Counted from the stretch's first letter, positions 9,660 to 19,314 are shown. The stretch is 64,000 nt of DNA from Brevibacillus parabrevis (GCF_003710905.1 NZ_RHHV01000010.1:124001-188000), one strand, 5' to 3'. Program-made: numbers and translations. The notes: generated by a model not told the origin, from the sequence alone.

Positions 9660-11182
9660 CGTTGGCCCTCCCCTTTTTCCGAAGGGTCGTGCAGGAACTC
9701 GGGACTTCGTTCGGCTTTGCGCCATGGCGTGCGAAACACGGTTTTGTACAAATCGGGCCAGAAAGTCGGTGCGAGCGGAGACAAGTAATACAAGCCAAAG
9801 GAACGCATGTTGGCAAAGTACAAAAGTGTCGCCAGAGCCGAGATCATAAAACCGAACATCCCCAAAAGCGAGCAGACTACGCTGATGCCAAGCCGGAGCA
9901 AGGTGATCGTTCCGACAATGTGCTGGTTCGTCAGGGTGAACGTTGCCATGACAGAAAGCGCCACAATTACAAGGCTGCCTGTAGAGGTCAGTCCGGCTGA
10001 AATCGCAGCTTGTCCGACGATCAATCCGCCGACGACCGAAAGCGTTTGGCCGATCGCCATGGGCAGACGCAGGCCAGCCTCCTTGAACAGCTCAAACAGC
10101 AGCACCATGAGCAACACTTCGAGGGCAGCAGGCAACGGCACTCCTTGCCGAGATTTTACGATGGTGGCGATCAATGTGTAGGGCAGCTGTTCCTGATGAT
10201 AAGTGATCAGGGCGACCCAAAAGCCGGGCAAAAACAGGGCGATCAGCACGCAGAAAATCCGCAGAAACCGGACAAAGGCGATCGAGAAGACAGAGGAGCT
10301 GGCATCTTCTGCGGCGTTCAGCAGCATGGAAAAGTTGACAGGGCCGATCAAGGCGGTCGGGGAACCGTCAACTAAAATGGCAAAACGTCCTTTTAACAAA
10401 GCGTTGGTCACGTAGTCAGGTCTTCCCGAGTATTGGTACTCCGGGAGCAGTGTCAGTGGGGTGTGGGACAAATTCTCTTCTACTTGCAACCCGCTGATGA
10501 TGCCCTTGCTGCCCAACTTATCCAGGCGCGAGCATATCTCGCGTTCCAGCTCCGGCGCGATCTGGTCTTTCAGGTACAAGAGACCGACTCGTGTGTGGGT
10601 GTGGCTGCCCAGGATGTATGGGAGATACTTCAACTGGTGTGTCCGCATTCTTTTGCGAATCAAAGCCAGATTCGTACTGATCTCCTCCGTGAACCCATCC
10701 CGAGGTCCGCGGATGGACACATCGGTATTGGACTCTTCGGGATCGCGCTTGGGCGGATTGCCTGTCTCGACGTAAAAAGCGATTTGAAACTCCTCGAACA
10801 CCATGAGCAGGTTTCCGCTAAAGACGTGCCTGCAAATCCAGCCAATATCGGTCGGGTACGTCAACTCGTTCATGAAAAACAGCTTTTTCTCGCGCAAATC
10901 ATCTGCGCTCCTGATCTGCTCGTCGGAAAACAGCCGGGTCAACTGCGGCATCAAATATTCGCTGATCCGATCCAGGTCACAAATGCAGTCGGAGTATACG
11001 AAGGAGACATAGCAGGGCTCGGGGCCAGGGATCAATGTATGTTCCTCGATGCAAACGTCATTGCAGTCCGTAAACAGCTCATGAAAAGACCGCATGCTAA
11101 GGGAGGAAAGCTCTGCATGGTCCGCTGTGGCAGTAGAGTGTTCCAGTATCTGCTTCACCTTGGCAAACCTACGATTTTTCAT
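9656..11182 (-). CDS. Spore germination receptor A-subunit (GerA family)
   Basis: Membrane A-subunit of a GerABC receptor. The ATG at 11182 is chosen because GGAGG lies 8-12 bases upstream; the frame extends seven codons further without support. It has 508 residues: a hydrophilic N-terminal half of about 270 residues, then a membrane half with the family elements VDGSPTALIGPVNFSMLL, LPLPAALEVLLMVLLFE-like and GLRLPMAIGQTLSVVGGLIVGQAA. It overlaps the upstream B-subunit gene by 14 bases and the downstream C-subunit by 4, indicating tight co-translation. It is a paralogue of the gene at 12418-13965 on the other strand. Confidence 0.9.
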   Translation of the reverse strand: MKNRRFAKVKQILEHSTATADHAELSSLSMRSFHELFTDCNDVCIEEHTLIPGPEPCYVSFVYSDCICDLDRISEYLMPQLTRLFSDEQIRSADDLREKKLFFMNELTYPTDIGWICRHVFSGNLLMVFEEFQIAFYVETGNPPKRDPEESNTDVSIRGPRDGFTEEISTNLALIRKRMRTHQLKYLPYILGSHTHTRVGLLYLKDQIAPELEREICSRLDKLGSKGIISGLQVEENLSHTPLTLLPEYQYSGRPDYVTNALLKGRFAILVDGSPTALIGPVNFSMLLNAAEDASSSVFSIAFVRFLRIFCVLIALFLPGFWVALITYHQEQLPYTLIATIVKSRQGVPLPAALEVLLMVLLFELFKEAGLRLPMAIGQTLSVVGGLIVGQAAISAGLTSTGSLVIVALSVMATFTLTNQHIVGTITLLRLGISVVCSLLGMFGFMISALATLLYFANMRSFGLYYLSPLAPTFWPDLYKTVFRTPWRKAERSPEFLHDPSEKGEGQR

Positions 11183-12257
11183 GTGGCTTCCTCCTTGGGG
11201 CAAAGGCTGTCAGGAGCGCTAGCAAAAGGGAAAGCGATACAGCCAGGACGAGCATGGCAGGCAGAATCAGCTTGGACAGTAAACTGTAAAATTCAATCGT
11301 ACTGATCGGATAGAGCGAAAGCACGGTCGCGAGGAAACAAAGTCCGAGCAGCCACCAGAAGCGCGAGCGTCCTTTTGGAATTAAAAAAACATCGACAATG
11401 AGGAGCAGGGATAGGGAGACGCGTGTGAACGCTCCGCTAAACCACTGGTAGATGCTCAAAAAGTCCAGATGCTCAATGTACAGGCCAATGTTGGCCAGCC
11501 GCCATTCCTCGTAAGCCGGATAGCGCAGCTTGGTCGCCTCCAGCGGCCCGAACTCCACGATGGCGCCAATGGTCGGTCCGATGGTCAAACCGATGAAGAT
11601 GACAGCAAGCAAAAAAATTTGATAGTAAGGCATTGGAGCGCGCAAGTGATGTTTGATCAGCAAAAACAAGATCATCTCGGTAAAGCCTGCCCCTGCGTAC
11701 ACCATGCCTTTGGCTACAGGCGCCAGGCCATCTTCCATGATCGGGAGCAGCAGACTGTAGTCTTTGTTTTGGAAATTGGTCGCCATCACGAAAAATCCGA
11801 GCACTACGACAAAGGGCAATAAAACGGTCGAAGTCACGGCAATCGACCGGATGCCGAGCAAAGCATTTCCCAGGCAAAGCAGGGCGAACAGACCTGCATG
11901 GACAGAGAGCGGGGTTTGCGGGGCAAAAGATAAATTGATCCACGTGACCGTATCCGTCAAGGTGGTCGTGGCGATGACAAAGCAATAGAGCGAGATCAAG
12001 ATGGCCAGAAAGTAAGCGACAGCCGGGCCATAGCGCTGCTTCATCCATTGCAGGAGCGGCTCGCTGCCTGTTTTGCGGTAAATGAAATAGAGCAGAGCCG
12101 TCCAGATAAGGTATAAGACGCCTGCAAACAGGACGGATATCCAGGAATCTCTTTTGGCCGAGTCCAACATCATGGGGATGACCAGAACGTGATTCATCAG
12201 TCCATTTGTCAGCATCAGCATCACTACGATTTGGGTAAAGGCTAGTCCATTTTTCAT
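11169..12257 (-). CDS. Spore germination receptor B-subunit (GerB family permease)
   Basis: B-subunit of a germinant receptor, related to the amino acid/polyamine/organocation transporters and thought to hold the germinant site. It has 362 residues with about ten hydrophobic helices, beginning MKNGLAFTQIVVMLMLTNGL, the usual family start. A GGCGGGAG site precedes the ATG. It is the first gene of the minus-strand operon, so here the order is B-A-C rather than the classic A-B-C. The plus-strand operon next door has A-B-C. Confidence 0.88.
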   Translation of the reverse strand: MKNGLAFTQIVVMLMLTNGLMNHVLVIPMMLDSAKRDSWISVLFAGVLYLIWTALLYFIYRKTGSEPLLQWMKQRYGPAVAYFLAILISLYCFVIATTTLTDTVTWINLSFAPQTPLSVHAGLFALLCLGNALLGIRSIAVTSTVLLPFVVVLGFFVMATNFQNKDYSLLLPIMEDGLAPVAKGMVYAGAGFTEMILFLLIKHHLRAPMPYYQIFLLAVIFIGLTIGPTIGAIVEFGPLEATKLRYPAYEEWRLANIGLYIEHLDFLSIYQWFSGAFTRVSLSLLLIVDVFLIPKGRSRFWWLLGLCFLATVLSLYPISTIEFYSLLSKLILPAMLVLAVSLSLLLALLTAFAPRRKPHEKS

Positions 12258-12417
12258 GAGTCTCCCGCCAAACTGTTCCAGTTCTCCTGTCAGTATTTGC
12301 AGGTCGTTTGGATTTATGCGATTTTCGCGTTCGCTTGTGAGAAGTTGAATGCATATTTTTGGAATCAGTCACGAACGCTAATACAACAAACTACGCAGAG
12401 GATGGGAACCAAAACAG
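12258..12417. promoter_or_regulatory. Divergent promoter region of two ger operons
   Basis: This 160-base gap separates the start codons of two divergent germination operons, so both promoters must lie here. Elements resembling sigma-G sites can be seen (GCATA at 12351, a CATAAAT-like element on the minus strand near 12313), but neither pair fits the consensus well, so no promoter is assigned. Confidence 0.4.
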
Positions 12418-13965
12418 ATGGGGATGAGAGGATGGCTGAGACGAAGAAGGGCATCGGCAAAAGACAGATTCAGTCACTCTTCTGTCCCGGTGCCTGCGCG
12501 TGAGATCAGTGACAGTTTAAGCGATAACATCACAGAGTTGCGCACGATGTTTACCCTGACGCCCGATCTAGTAATCCGCACGTTCGAGAGCAAGTTTGTC
12601 GAGGGAAGCGTCGCGCTAGTCTATTTGACGGGTTTGGTAGACAAAAGCTCGGTGAACAACAATGTGCTTCGGCCGCTTCTTTCCCAGCAAAGCGAAGGGC
12701 CTGCCAGCATCTACGATCTTTTGTCCGTAGGAAAAGTGTTTAATATATACGATTTTCACGAGGTCGAAAGGCAGATTCTCGATGGCAGCAGCTTGCTGTT
12801 TATCGAGGGGCGCAAAGAAGCGCTCGCTGTCGAGACACATGGCTGGCCGCAGCGCGCCATCGAGGACCCTCAGCTTGAAGCGTCCTTGAAGGGAGCGCAT
12901 CAAGGCTTCGTCGAGACAGGGATGCAAAACATCGCCTTGATCCGCCGCTATCTTCCCAATCGGGAGATGAAGATCAAGGAGTATTGGGTGGGGGACAGGG
13001 CGCCGACAAGGGTGTCGCTGCTGTTTTTGGCAGATGTGGTTCATCCCGAGGTGCTGCAAGAGTTTGAGGATCGAATCAAGCTGATTCGGATCGATTCGAT
13101 TTTGAACACGGGAGAGCTGGAGGAGTTGGTGGAGGACAACCCGTACTCGCCTTTTCCGCAATTCATGATGACAGAACGGCCGGACTCGGTTGCTTCGCAC
13201 ATTTTGCAGGGAAAGGTTGCTGTTGTCGTCGATCGCTCTCCCAGCGTTTTGATCGGCCCTGCGACCTTTGCCTCGTTTTTTCAAAATGTGGACGACTACA
13301 GTACCCGCTGGCTGGTCGCCACTTTTATCCGGCTGTTGCGCTTTATGGCGTTTCTGGTGGCTACCTTTTTGCCAGCCGTCTACATCGCGGTGATCTCTTT
13401 TAACTACGAGGTCATTCCGCTCGACTTGATTTTGTCAGTGGGAGAGTCGCGGGAGAGAGTGCCGTTTCCTCCCTTGCTGGAAGCGATGATCATGGAACTG
13501 ACGCTGGAAATGTTGCGGGAAGCCGGGGTGAGGCTGCCTGCGCCGATCGGACAGACGGTGGGCATCGTCGGCGGTATCGTTATCGGACAGGCGGTTGTAC
13601 AGGCCGGGATCGTCAGCAACATCATGGTGATTGTAGTCGCTTTTACCGCGATCTCTTCCTTTATCATCCCGAACTACGACATGGCGTCAGCAGTGCGGCT
13701 GCTGCGGTTTTTGATGATGGGACTGGCTGCGATGTTCGGGATTATTGGCATTGTGATCGGGATGATGGGGCTGATCGGTCATTTGATCTCGCTGGAATCT
13801 TTGGGCGTGCCTTACGGAAGTCCGCTGGCACCCGTACGATTTTCAGACTGGAAGGACTTGTTTCTGCGCTTGCCGTTGTGGAGCATGAAAAATCGTCCGG
13901 CCAGCGCCCGCGTCGTCCAGTCCAAGCGTCAGGGGGATAACCGTCCTCGGGGGGATGGCGAATGA
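12418..13965 (+). CDS. Spore germination receptor A-subunit (GerA family)
   Basis: A-subunit of a second GerABC receptor, 515 residues. The N-terminal 280 residues are hydrophilic; the C-terminal half has membrane helices and the family elements VDRSPSVLIGPATFASFF, RVPFPPLLEAMIMELTLE and GVRLPAPIGQTVGIVGG. A weak GAGGATGGGA precedes the ATG; a second ATG two codons on is also possible. It overlaps the next gene by four bases. It is clearly homologous to the minus-strand A-subunit but quite diverged, so the two receptors probably have different germinant specificities. Confidence 0.9.
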   Translation: MGMRGWLRRRRASAKDRFSHSSVPVPAREISDSLSDNITELRTMFTLTPDLVIRTFESKFVEGSVALVYLTGLVDKSSVNNNVLRPLLSQQSEGPASIYDLLSVGKVFNIYDFHEVERQILDGSSLLFIEGRKEALAVETHGWPQRAIEDPQLEASLKGAHQGFVETGMQNIALIRRYLPNREMKIKEYWVGDRAPTRVSLLFLADVVHPEVLQEFEDRIKLIRIDSILNTGELEELVEDNPYSPFPQFMMTERPDSVASHILQGKVAVVVDRSPSVLIGPATFASFFQNVDDYSTRWLVATFIRLLRFMAFLVATFLPAVYIAVISFNYEVIPLDLILSVGESRERVPFPPLLEAMIMELTLEMLREAGVRLPAPIGQTVGIVGGIVIGQAVVQAGIVSNIMVIVVAFTAISSFIIPNYDMASAVRLLRFLMMGLAAMFGIIGIVIGMMGLIGHLISLESLGVPYGSPLAPVRFSDWKDLFLRLPLWSMKNRPASARVVQSKRQGDNRPRGDGE

Positions 13966-15062
13966 AAAAATACGCATTTAACGAGCTGACTGTCCTCCAG
14001 TACGTATTTTTTATTCATGGAACACAAGTGGGGATCGGAGTCTTGTCCATGCCGCGAGAGTTGGCCGAGGAAGCGGGAACGGACGGATGGATTTCCATTC
14101 TCATTGGCTGGGTATGCGCTACTGTGGCAAGCCTCCTCATTGTGAACATCATGAAGCGCTATCCGGGCAAAACGATCGTCGATTTGATTCCCGTCTTTTT
14201 TGGCAAATGGCTGGGAATGGTCGTTTCCGCGCTTGTCGCCTGTTATTGCGCCCTTGCCGCCATGACGGTAATCGCCAACGGGATCGGGATTGTGAACGTG
14301 TGGATTTTGTCCCAGACGCCAGGATACGTTTTGGCGATATTGACGGTGATCCCTACCTATATGGTTGTGCAGGGCGGGCTGCGGGTGCTGGGACGGTATG
14401 CCGAGTTGATTTTTTACTTGACGCTGTGGATGCCGATCGTTGTCTTTTCCATCTTGCCGTATTCCAATTGGCTTCACTTGCTGCCTGTGCTAAAAGACGG
14501 GTGGATGCCGGTTTTCTCCGCAACCAAATCGACGATTTTGTCCTTTCTCGGGTTTGAGCTGGCGTTTTTTCTGTACCCGTTTTTGCAGCGAAAACAGTAT
14601 GCCTCGCTGGGAATTGTGGTGGCAAACACATTGTCCATGCTGATTTTTATGCATATTACTGTGTTCAGCTTTTCCTTTTTTAGTCCGGATGAAATCACGC
14701 AATATACGTGGCCGACACTCAATTTGTGGAAAGTAATCGAGTATCGCTTTCTGGAGCGAATCGACATCATTTTTCTTGCGTTCTACTTGTTCTTTTTGTC
14801 GACGACCACGCTGCCGTACATGTATTTTACGGTGTTCACGACGAGCCAAATGGTCGGGTCAGCCGATCATCGCAAGCACTTGTTCATTCTGATGATCCTG
14901 ATCGTTGTGGGAGCCTGGCTGTATACGCCCACGTTCATCGATCTGAAAAAGTGGAGCGAGGTGTGGAGCATGACTGGAATGGTTGGCGGATACATCATCC
15001 CCGTGATCTGGTGGCTGGCGATCCAGTTGTTTCGGCGCGGAAAAGGGGGGCAAAAGGGATGA
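13962..15062 (+). CDS. Spore germination receptor B-subunit (GerB family permease)
   Basis: Integral membrane B-subunit, 366 residues with about ten helices. It begins with the family-like N-terminus (NELTVLQYVFFIHGTQVGIGVLSMPRE). The start overlaps the A-subunit stop as ATGA and its own stop overlaps the start of the C-subunit in the same way, so the three are translationally coupled. By family it should bind the nutrient germinant together with the A-subunit in the spore inner membrane. Confidence 0.9.
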   Translation: MKKYAFNELTVLQYVFFIHGTQVGIGVLSMPRELAEEAGTDGWISILIGWVCATVASLLIVNIMKRYPGKTIVDLIPVFFGKWLGMVVSALVACYCALAAMTVIANGIGIVNVWILSQTPGYVLAILTVIPTYMVVQGGLRVLGRYAELIFYLTLWMPIVVFSILPYSNWLHLLPVLKDGWMPVFSATKSTILSFLGFELAFFLYPFLQRKQYASLGIVVANTLSMLIFMHITVFSFSFFSPDEITQYTWPTLNLWKVIEYRFLERIDIIFLAFYLFFLSTTTLPYMYFTVFTTSQMVGSADHRKHLFILMILIVVGAWLYTPTFIDLKKWSEVWSMTGMVGGYIIPVIWWLAIQLFRRGKGGQKG

Positions 15063-16174
15063 GCAAAGCCGGAAAGCTGCTGTTGATCTCGGCGCTGTTT
15101 TTCTTTTTGTCGGGCTGCATGGATCGAATCGATTTGGAAGATGCGACGATTACGCTGATGGCCGGAGTTGACGTGAATGAGAAGGATGAGCTGCTGTTTT
15201 ATTTGTCCAGTCCGGTTTTCAGCCGAGAAGCGAAGAAAAAAAGCGAAGAATTTGGCGTAAAAGCGGAGTCTTTCCGACAGGCGCGGGCACGATTGGACGA
15301 GATGGTGACGGGGCTTACTCTTTCAGGGAAAATCCAGGCGATCGTGCTGGGAAAGCGACTTTTGGAGCACCCTGACTGGTTCAAGATTCTCGACGTCATT
15401 TTCCGCGATGCGCGCTTTACGGTCAACGCCCGGATGGTCTATTTTGACGGCGAGGTAGGTGACTTGTTTCACTTTCAACCGCCAGACAAGCCGAGGCTGT
15501 CCCTGCATCTGACCAAGCTGATCGATACCGCTAATCAGCGGAATTTGACCGTGCGGACGAGGGCGCAAGATTTTCATCGGCAAATGTTTGAAAAAGGGAT
15601 TAATCCAACCATCACGGCTGTGGGCAAAGAAAAAGCGATCAAGATTTTGGGAACAGCGGTGCTGAGCAAGGAGGGCACGTATGTCGAGCTGCTGCAAAGT
15701 CAGGAAACGATGCTGCTCCAGTTGTTTCTGCACGGAAAAGAGGGCGAAGTGACCTTTACGGTGCCGATCCCTGCGCCCAATGACAGCAAAAAGATGATCA
15801 AGCACAGAGTCAGCCTCATCGCAAAGCAAGCATCCAAAAAAGTGAAGACGACCTTTCGGGACGGCAAGTTTCATTTCGAAGTAAAGATGAAGTTCGGCGG
15901 CGGTATTTCGGAGAGATTGTTCCCTTTTGACATGGAAAAGGATTATAAGGACATGGAGCAGATGGTTAATGCGGAGCTGCGCAAAGAATTTGAGAAACTG
16001 GTCGTGAAGTGCCAGCAAAATGAAGTCGATCCATTCGGATTCGGGTTGTACGCGCGAGCGCATGCGTATCAGGAGTGGAAAAAGGTGCAAGATAATTGGC
16101 CCAAAGCTTTTGCCCAGGCGGAAGTGAAGTTCGTGCCGGAGCTGTCGATCAAGGGCAACGGCGTCATTCGCTAA
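15059..16174 (+). CDS. Spore germination lipoprotein, Ger(x)C family
   Basis: C-subunit lipoprotein of the second receptor, 371 residues. The ATG at 15059 overlaps the B-subunit stop and starts a signal peptide ending in the lipobox FLSGC (Cys near residue 19), followed by MDRIDLEDATITLMAGVDV. The frame is open far upstream, inside the B-subunit gene, but that stretch has no start with a signal peptide. It closes the A-B-C operon and is followed by a hairpin shared with the convergent mtn operon. Confidence 0.9.
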   Translation: MSKAGKLLLISALFFFLSGCMDRIDLEDATITLMAGVDVNEKDELLFYLSSPVFSREAKKKSEEFGVKAESFRQARARLDEMVTGLTLSGKIQAIVLGKRLLEHPDWFKILDVIFRDARFTVNARMVYFDGEVGDLFHFQPPDKPRLSLHLTKLIDTANQRNLTVRTRAQDFHRQMFEKGINPTITAVGKEKAIKILGTAVLSKEGTYVELLQSQETMLLQLFLHGKEGEVTFTVPIPAPNDSKKMIKHRVSLIAKQASKKVKTTFRDGKFHFEVKMKFGGGISERLFPFDMEKDYKDMEQMVNAELRKEFEKLVVKCQQNEVDPFGFGLYARAHAYQEWKKVQDNWPKAFAQAEVKFVPELSIKGNGVIR

Positions 16175-16194
16175 AATACGTTAAAAGAAACAAG

Positions 16195-16227
16195 AACACC
16201 CTGGTGCAGCATTCGCTCCAGGGTGTT
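16195..16227. terminator. Terminator between ger and mtn operons
   Basis: AACACCCTGG pairs with CCAGGGTGTT across a 13-base loop. T-rich sequence follows on the minus strand (CTTGTTTCTTTT) and more weakly on the plus strand. Confidence 0.65.
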
Positions 16228-16246
16228 TCGCATTCCGCACTTTGTA

Positions 16247-16759
16247 TTAGTAGATAGCTTCCCAGCCAGCAGGTGTGACAAACAGGCGGATCGCTTTGAT
16301 TTTGCGGTCATCCATCAGCGTGAAGTAGTGGCGGAAGTTCGGCGGTACCGAAATCAGATCGCCAGGGGAAAGCTCAACGTCGAAGTAACGTCCGTCTTTT
16401 CCTTTGATCGCGAAAATGCCGTGCCCGTCTACGCAGAAGCGGCACTCATCATCTGTGTGGTGATGCTCGCCTTTGAATTTTACCAACAGCTCGTCGAGGT
16501 TCGGCGTTTTGTCGGAGAGGACGATAATATCGGCAGTCAAGTAGCCGCGGCGTTGGCTGATCGCATCGATTTCCGGCTTGAAGGTGTCGAGAATTTCTTG
16601 CTTTTCTTCGTCTGTCGGGCTGTAGTTGTCGCGGTGCTTCGGATCGAGGCGAGCTACATCCCATTTTTCATAAATGATTTCTTGGGTGTCCAGGAAGGAA
16701 ATGACTTCCTCCGGAGCGGAAATGTACTCGTTGTTGTCGTGGAAACGAATTTGTGCCAT
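16247..16759 (-). CDS. mtnD: Acireductone dioxygenase
   Basis: Cupin metalloenzyme of methionine salvage. It oxidises the acireductone made by MtnX, giving either the 2-keto acid precursor of methionine plus formate (Fe form) or an off-pathway product with CO (Ni form). It has 170 residues. The metal-binding pattern HxHxxxE is seen as His99, His101 and Glu105, with the fourth ligand His144 in PPNFRHYF. A GGGAGGC site precedes the ATG. It is the last gene of mtnW-mtnX-mtnB-mtnD, controlled by the SAM riboswitch upstream of mtnW. Confidence 0.93.
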   Translation of the reverse strand: MAQIRFHDNNEYISAPEEVISFLDTQEIIYEKWDVARLDPKHRDNYSPTDEEKQEILDTFKPEIDAISQRRGYLTADIIVLSDKTPNLDELLVKFKGEHHHTDDECRFCVDGHGIFAIKGKDGRYFDVELSPGDLISVPPNFRHYFTLMDDRKIKAIRLFVTPAGWEAIY

Positions 16760-16777
16760 GATGCTTGCCTCCCTTGA

Positions 16778-17431
16778 TTAGTTGGATGTAGTGGACACGA
16801 CAGCTTGGCGCAGTTGCAGCCAGCGGGCGTGGTACTCAAACAGAAATTCAAATGCTTCCAGGTGGCGCTTCGCTTCAAAGTCGTTGCCGCCCCAGGCGTA
16901 AATGCCGTGGTTACGGATCAGAACACCCGGAATTTCCGGGGTGATGACTTTTTCGATCGCGGCTGCGAGGGTCGGAATATCGGCAAAGTTCTCAACAATC
17001 GGAACAGTGATCCGCGCATTTTCCTCCCAAATCCCAAGGCCCTTGATCAGCTCCTGGCCTTGAATGGTGAAAGCCCGTTGGCCGAAGTACAGCTCGGAGA
17101 TGAGATTGTTCCAGACCGTATGGACGTGGAAGCAGGCACCTGCTTTGGCAAACTTTTGATAGACGACTGCGTGGATCAACGTTTCGGCGGACGGCTTGAG
17201 CGAGGTTGCCTCCACGGGACGGGAGTCTTGATCGACCACCAGATAGTCTTCCGGCGACAGCTTCGTCTTGTCCTTGCCGCTTGCCGTCACGGCAAATTGC
17301 AGCGGCTCGTCTTGAATCTTGATGGAGAGATTGCCGCTTGTGCCGGGAAACCAGTCCCGGCGGGCAAATGTCAGCTTGGCGTCATCGAGACGACGAAACG
17401 CGTCCAGACGCTGTTCGAGTGTTGCGGTCAT
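16778..17431 (-). CDS. mtnB: Methylthioribulose-1-phosphate dehydratase
   Basis: Zinc enzyme of the class II aldolase fold that dehydrates 5-methylthioribulose-1-phosphate to the 2,3-diketo compound used by MtnW. It has 217 residues, as expected. The zinc ligand segment CFHVHTVWNN is near residue 110, and a late His in LIRNHGIYAWGG completes the site. It starts 3 bases after the mtnX stop, in the mtn operon. Confidence 0.92.
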   Translation of the reverse strand: MTATLEQRLDAFRRLDDAKLTFARRDWFPGTSGNLSIKIQDEPLQFAVTASGKDKTKLSPEDYLVVDQDSRPVEATSLKPSAETLIHAVVYQKFAKAGACFHVHTVWNNLISELYFGQRAFTIQGQELIKGLGIWEENARITVPIVENFADIPTLAAAIEKVITPEIPGVLIRNHGIYAWGGNDFEAKRHLEAFEFLFEYHARWLQLRQAVVSTTSN

Positions 17432-17434
17432 GTG

Positions 17435-18103
17435 TCAGACAACCTCCTGTTTCAGTTGCGTAAGTGTGGCGATCACGTCGTGGAAGGTGGCGAAAGTGCT
17501 GTGTGACAGCTGCAGTTCCTCGGCTTTTTGCGCGAGGAAGGAGCGGGCGATCACGAAGTCGGCAATTTTGGCGCCAGCCAGGTCAGTGATGGAATCACCA
17601 ATGACGACACGATAGTGAGTGGCGGGATCGTAGCGGCGAATAATGGTTGTCTTGCACATGCCACAGCCGTTTGTGCAATGCTCGTCGCAGGAATGCGGCC
17701 ACGTAATCGTGATGTTCTCTCCGGAGAAGTCGCTGCCGTTGCAGTAAATCGGGACATGATCCAAATCAAACGGAGCGAGGATCGGCTTTACGAAAAAGTC
17801 GATGCCGCCGCTCGTGATCAGCAGTTCGATGCCTTCCTCGCGGCAAAAGCGGACAAAATCGGCAAAGCCGGGGCGAATGGTCGCTTCGTTCACGATGTAG
17901 TCCACAATGTTCTGGCGCAGGGAGGAGGGCAAGAGCTGAAACAGCTTGCCGACGCCTTCCTGTACGCTGATTTTTTGCGACAAAATTTGTTCGGTAAGAG
18001 CTTCCCACTCAGGGGGAGCGAATTTTTTTACAATCGCGACGATGTTGTCTTTTTCCGTAATGGTTCCGTCAAAATCGCAGAACAGCACGAGCTTTTTGCT
18101 CAT
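17435..18103 (-). CDS. mtnX: 2-hydroxy-3-keto-5-methylthiopentenyl-1-phosphate phosphatase
   Basis: HAD-family phosphatase of methionine salvage that releases the acireductone for MtnD. The start is the ATG overlapping the mtnW stop (ATGA), giving 222 residues; a start five codons upstream lies inside mtnW and is less likely. Motif I is FCDFDGTIT with Asp10 and Asp12. A cysteine-rich segment (CDEHCTNGCGMCK) follows near residue 130, and the distal HAD motif GDSITDLAGA is present. It is coupled to mtnW and mtnB. Confidence 0.92.
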   Translation of the reverse strand: MSKKLVLFCDFDGTITEKDNIVAIVKKFAPPEWEALTEQILSQKISVQEGVGKLFQLLPSSLRQNIVDYIVNEATIRPGFADFVRFCREEGIELLITSGGIDFFVKPILAPFDLDHVPIYCNGSDFSGENITITWPHSCDEHCTNGCGMCKTTIIRRYDPATHYRVVIGDSITDLAGAKIADFVIARSFLAQKAEELQLSHSTFATFHDVIATLTQLKQEVV

Positions 18104-19314
18104 CGTGCGCCACCCCATTTCTCCAGGGCTGCCGCCAGTTCAGGCGATTGGTTCGCCGCTTCTCCCAGGGTGTGTCCAGCCGTGACTGCTGCGATTGCAT
18201 CGACGAACGCTTTGGCCCCTGCGGTAGCGCCGCCCGGATGTCCGTGAATGCCGCCGCCAGCATTGACGATTTGGTCCAGACCGAAATCCGCATAAAGCTG
18301 CGGGACGAGTCCCGGATGGATGCCGGCTGATGGAACCGGGAACGAGCGGCGCACGCCTTCCAACGGAGTGGTCAAGTTGGTCGCCAGTTGCAGCGCTTCT
18401 GTTTTGTCCAGGGCGACGTTGCCATATGGCGACGGGAACAGCACCAGGTCTGCTCCGGCAATTCGCATCAGGGTGCCGAGCAAAAGCGGAGTGGCGATCC
18501 CGTAATCAGGCGACGGATAGTAAGCGCCAGCGAGAGCGGGGTGGGCCATGATCGGGATGTTGACGTCCGGATCGGCTGCCAGGCGGTGCAAGGCATCGAA
18601 GCCAAAAGCGAGGACGTTGAACAGCAGGCAATCTGCGCCAGCTTCCACGGCACGCTTTGCTTTTTCGTTCAGCTCGTTGATCGGGCCAGTCAGGTTGGCC
18701 GCGTAGAGGACAGGCTTGCCAGTTTGCGCTTCTGTCTCCTGCGCGATCTCCTTGAAGGCGCGGATACGCTCCAAAAACGGCGCGCGATCGTCTGCGAAGA
18801 AGATTTCGTCATCTTTGACCAGATCGACGCCACCGAGCGCCTGTGCCCGGAATTGCGTCTTCAAATCTTCGAAGGGAAGACCGAGGCAAGATTTGAAAAT
18901 GCTCATCAACAGCGGGCGGTTTTGTGCATCCAAACGTCCGCGCAGTCCGTCAATGCCGAACTTTGGTCCGGGAAAAGCTTGTAGAAACGACTCAGGGAAA
19001 GTGATGTCCACCAGCTTGATTTTTCCGTCCATGGACAGTTTCCCGAAGATTCCGGTCAAAAGCGAAGGAATGTCGTGCGTAAAATTGCGCGTCGGGTAGC
19101 TGACGGTGATCAGTCCGCGCGTCTCGCCGTTTTCCAATGTCTCAAGCGGCGTAGCGCTCACGGCTTCCCCGAGATAAGGAGCCAGCTCAGCTTGCTTCGC
19201 TGCGGGCAAATCCGTCCAGGAGCCGACCGTCATGCCAACGGCGATGGCGGCTGCTTTTTTGTGTAAGTCTTTGGCTTGCGTCAAATAAGTGACGAGGATG
19301 CGTTGATCACTCAT
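18100..19314 (-). CDS. mtnW: 2,3-diketo-5-methylthiopentyl-1-phosphate enolase (RuBisCO-like protein)
   Basis: RuBisCO-like enolase of methionine salvage; it enolises the diketo compound made by MtnB rather than fixing CO2. It has 404 residues. The RuBisCO-type segment GGVDLVKDDE, with the lysine that is carbamylated in this family, is near residue 175, and the phosphate-binding GGGIHGHPGG is near residue 370. It is the first gene of the minus-strand mtn operon, directly behind a SAM riboswitch and terminator, so it should be expressed when SAM is low. Confidence 0.93.
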   Translation of the reverse strand: MSDQRILVTYLTQAKDLHKKAAAIAVGMTVGSWTDLPAAKQAELAPYLGEAVSATPLETLENGETRGLITVSYPTRNFTHDIPSLLTGIFGKLSMDGKIKLVDITFPESFLQAFPGPKFGIDGLRGRLDAQNRPLLMSIFKSCLGLPFEDLKTQFRAQALGGVDLVKDDEIFFADDRAPFLERIRAFKEIAQETEAQTGKPVLYAANLTGPINELNEKAKRAVEAGADCLLFNVLAFGFDALHRLAADPDVNIPIMAHPALAGAYYPSPDYGIATPLLLGTLMRIAGADLVLFPSPYGNVALDKTEALQLATNLTTPLEGVRRSFPVPSAGIHPGLVPQLYADFGLDQIVNAGGGIHGHPGGATAGAKAFVDAIAAVTAGHTLGEAANQSPELAAALEKWGGAR

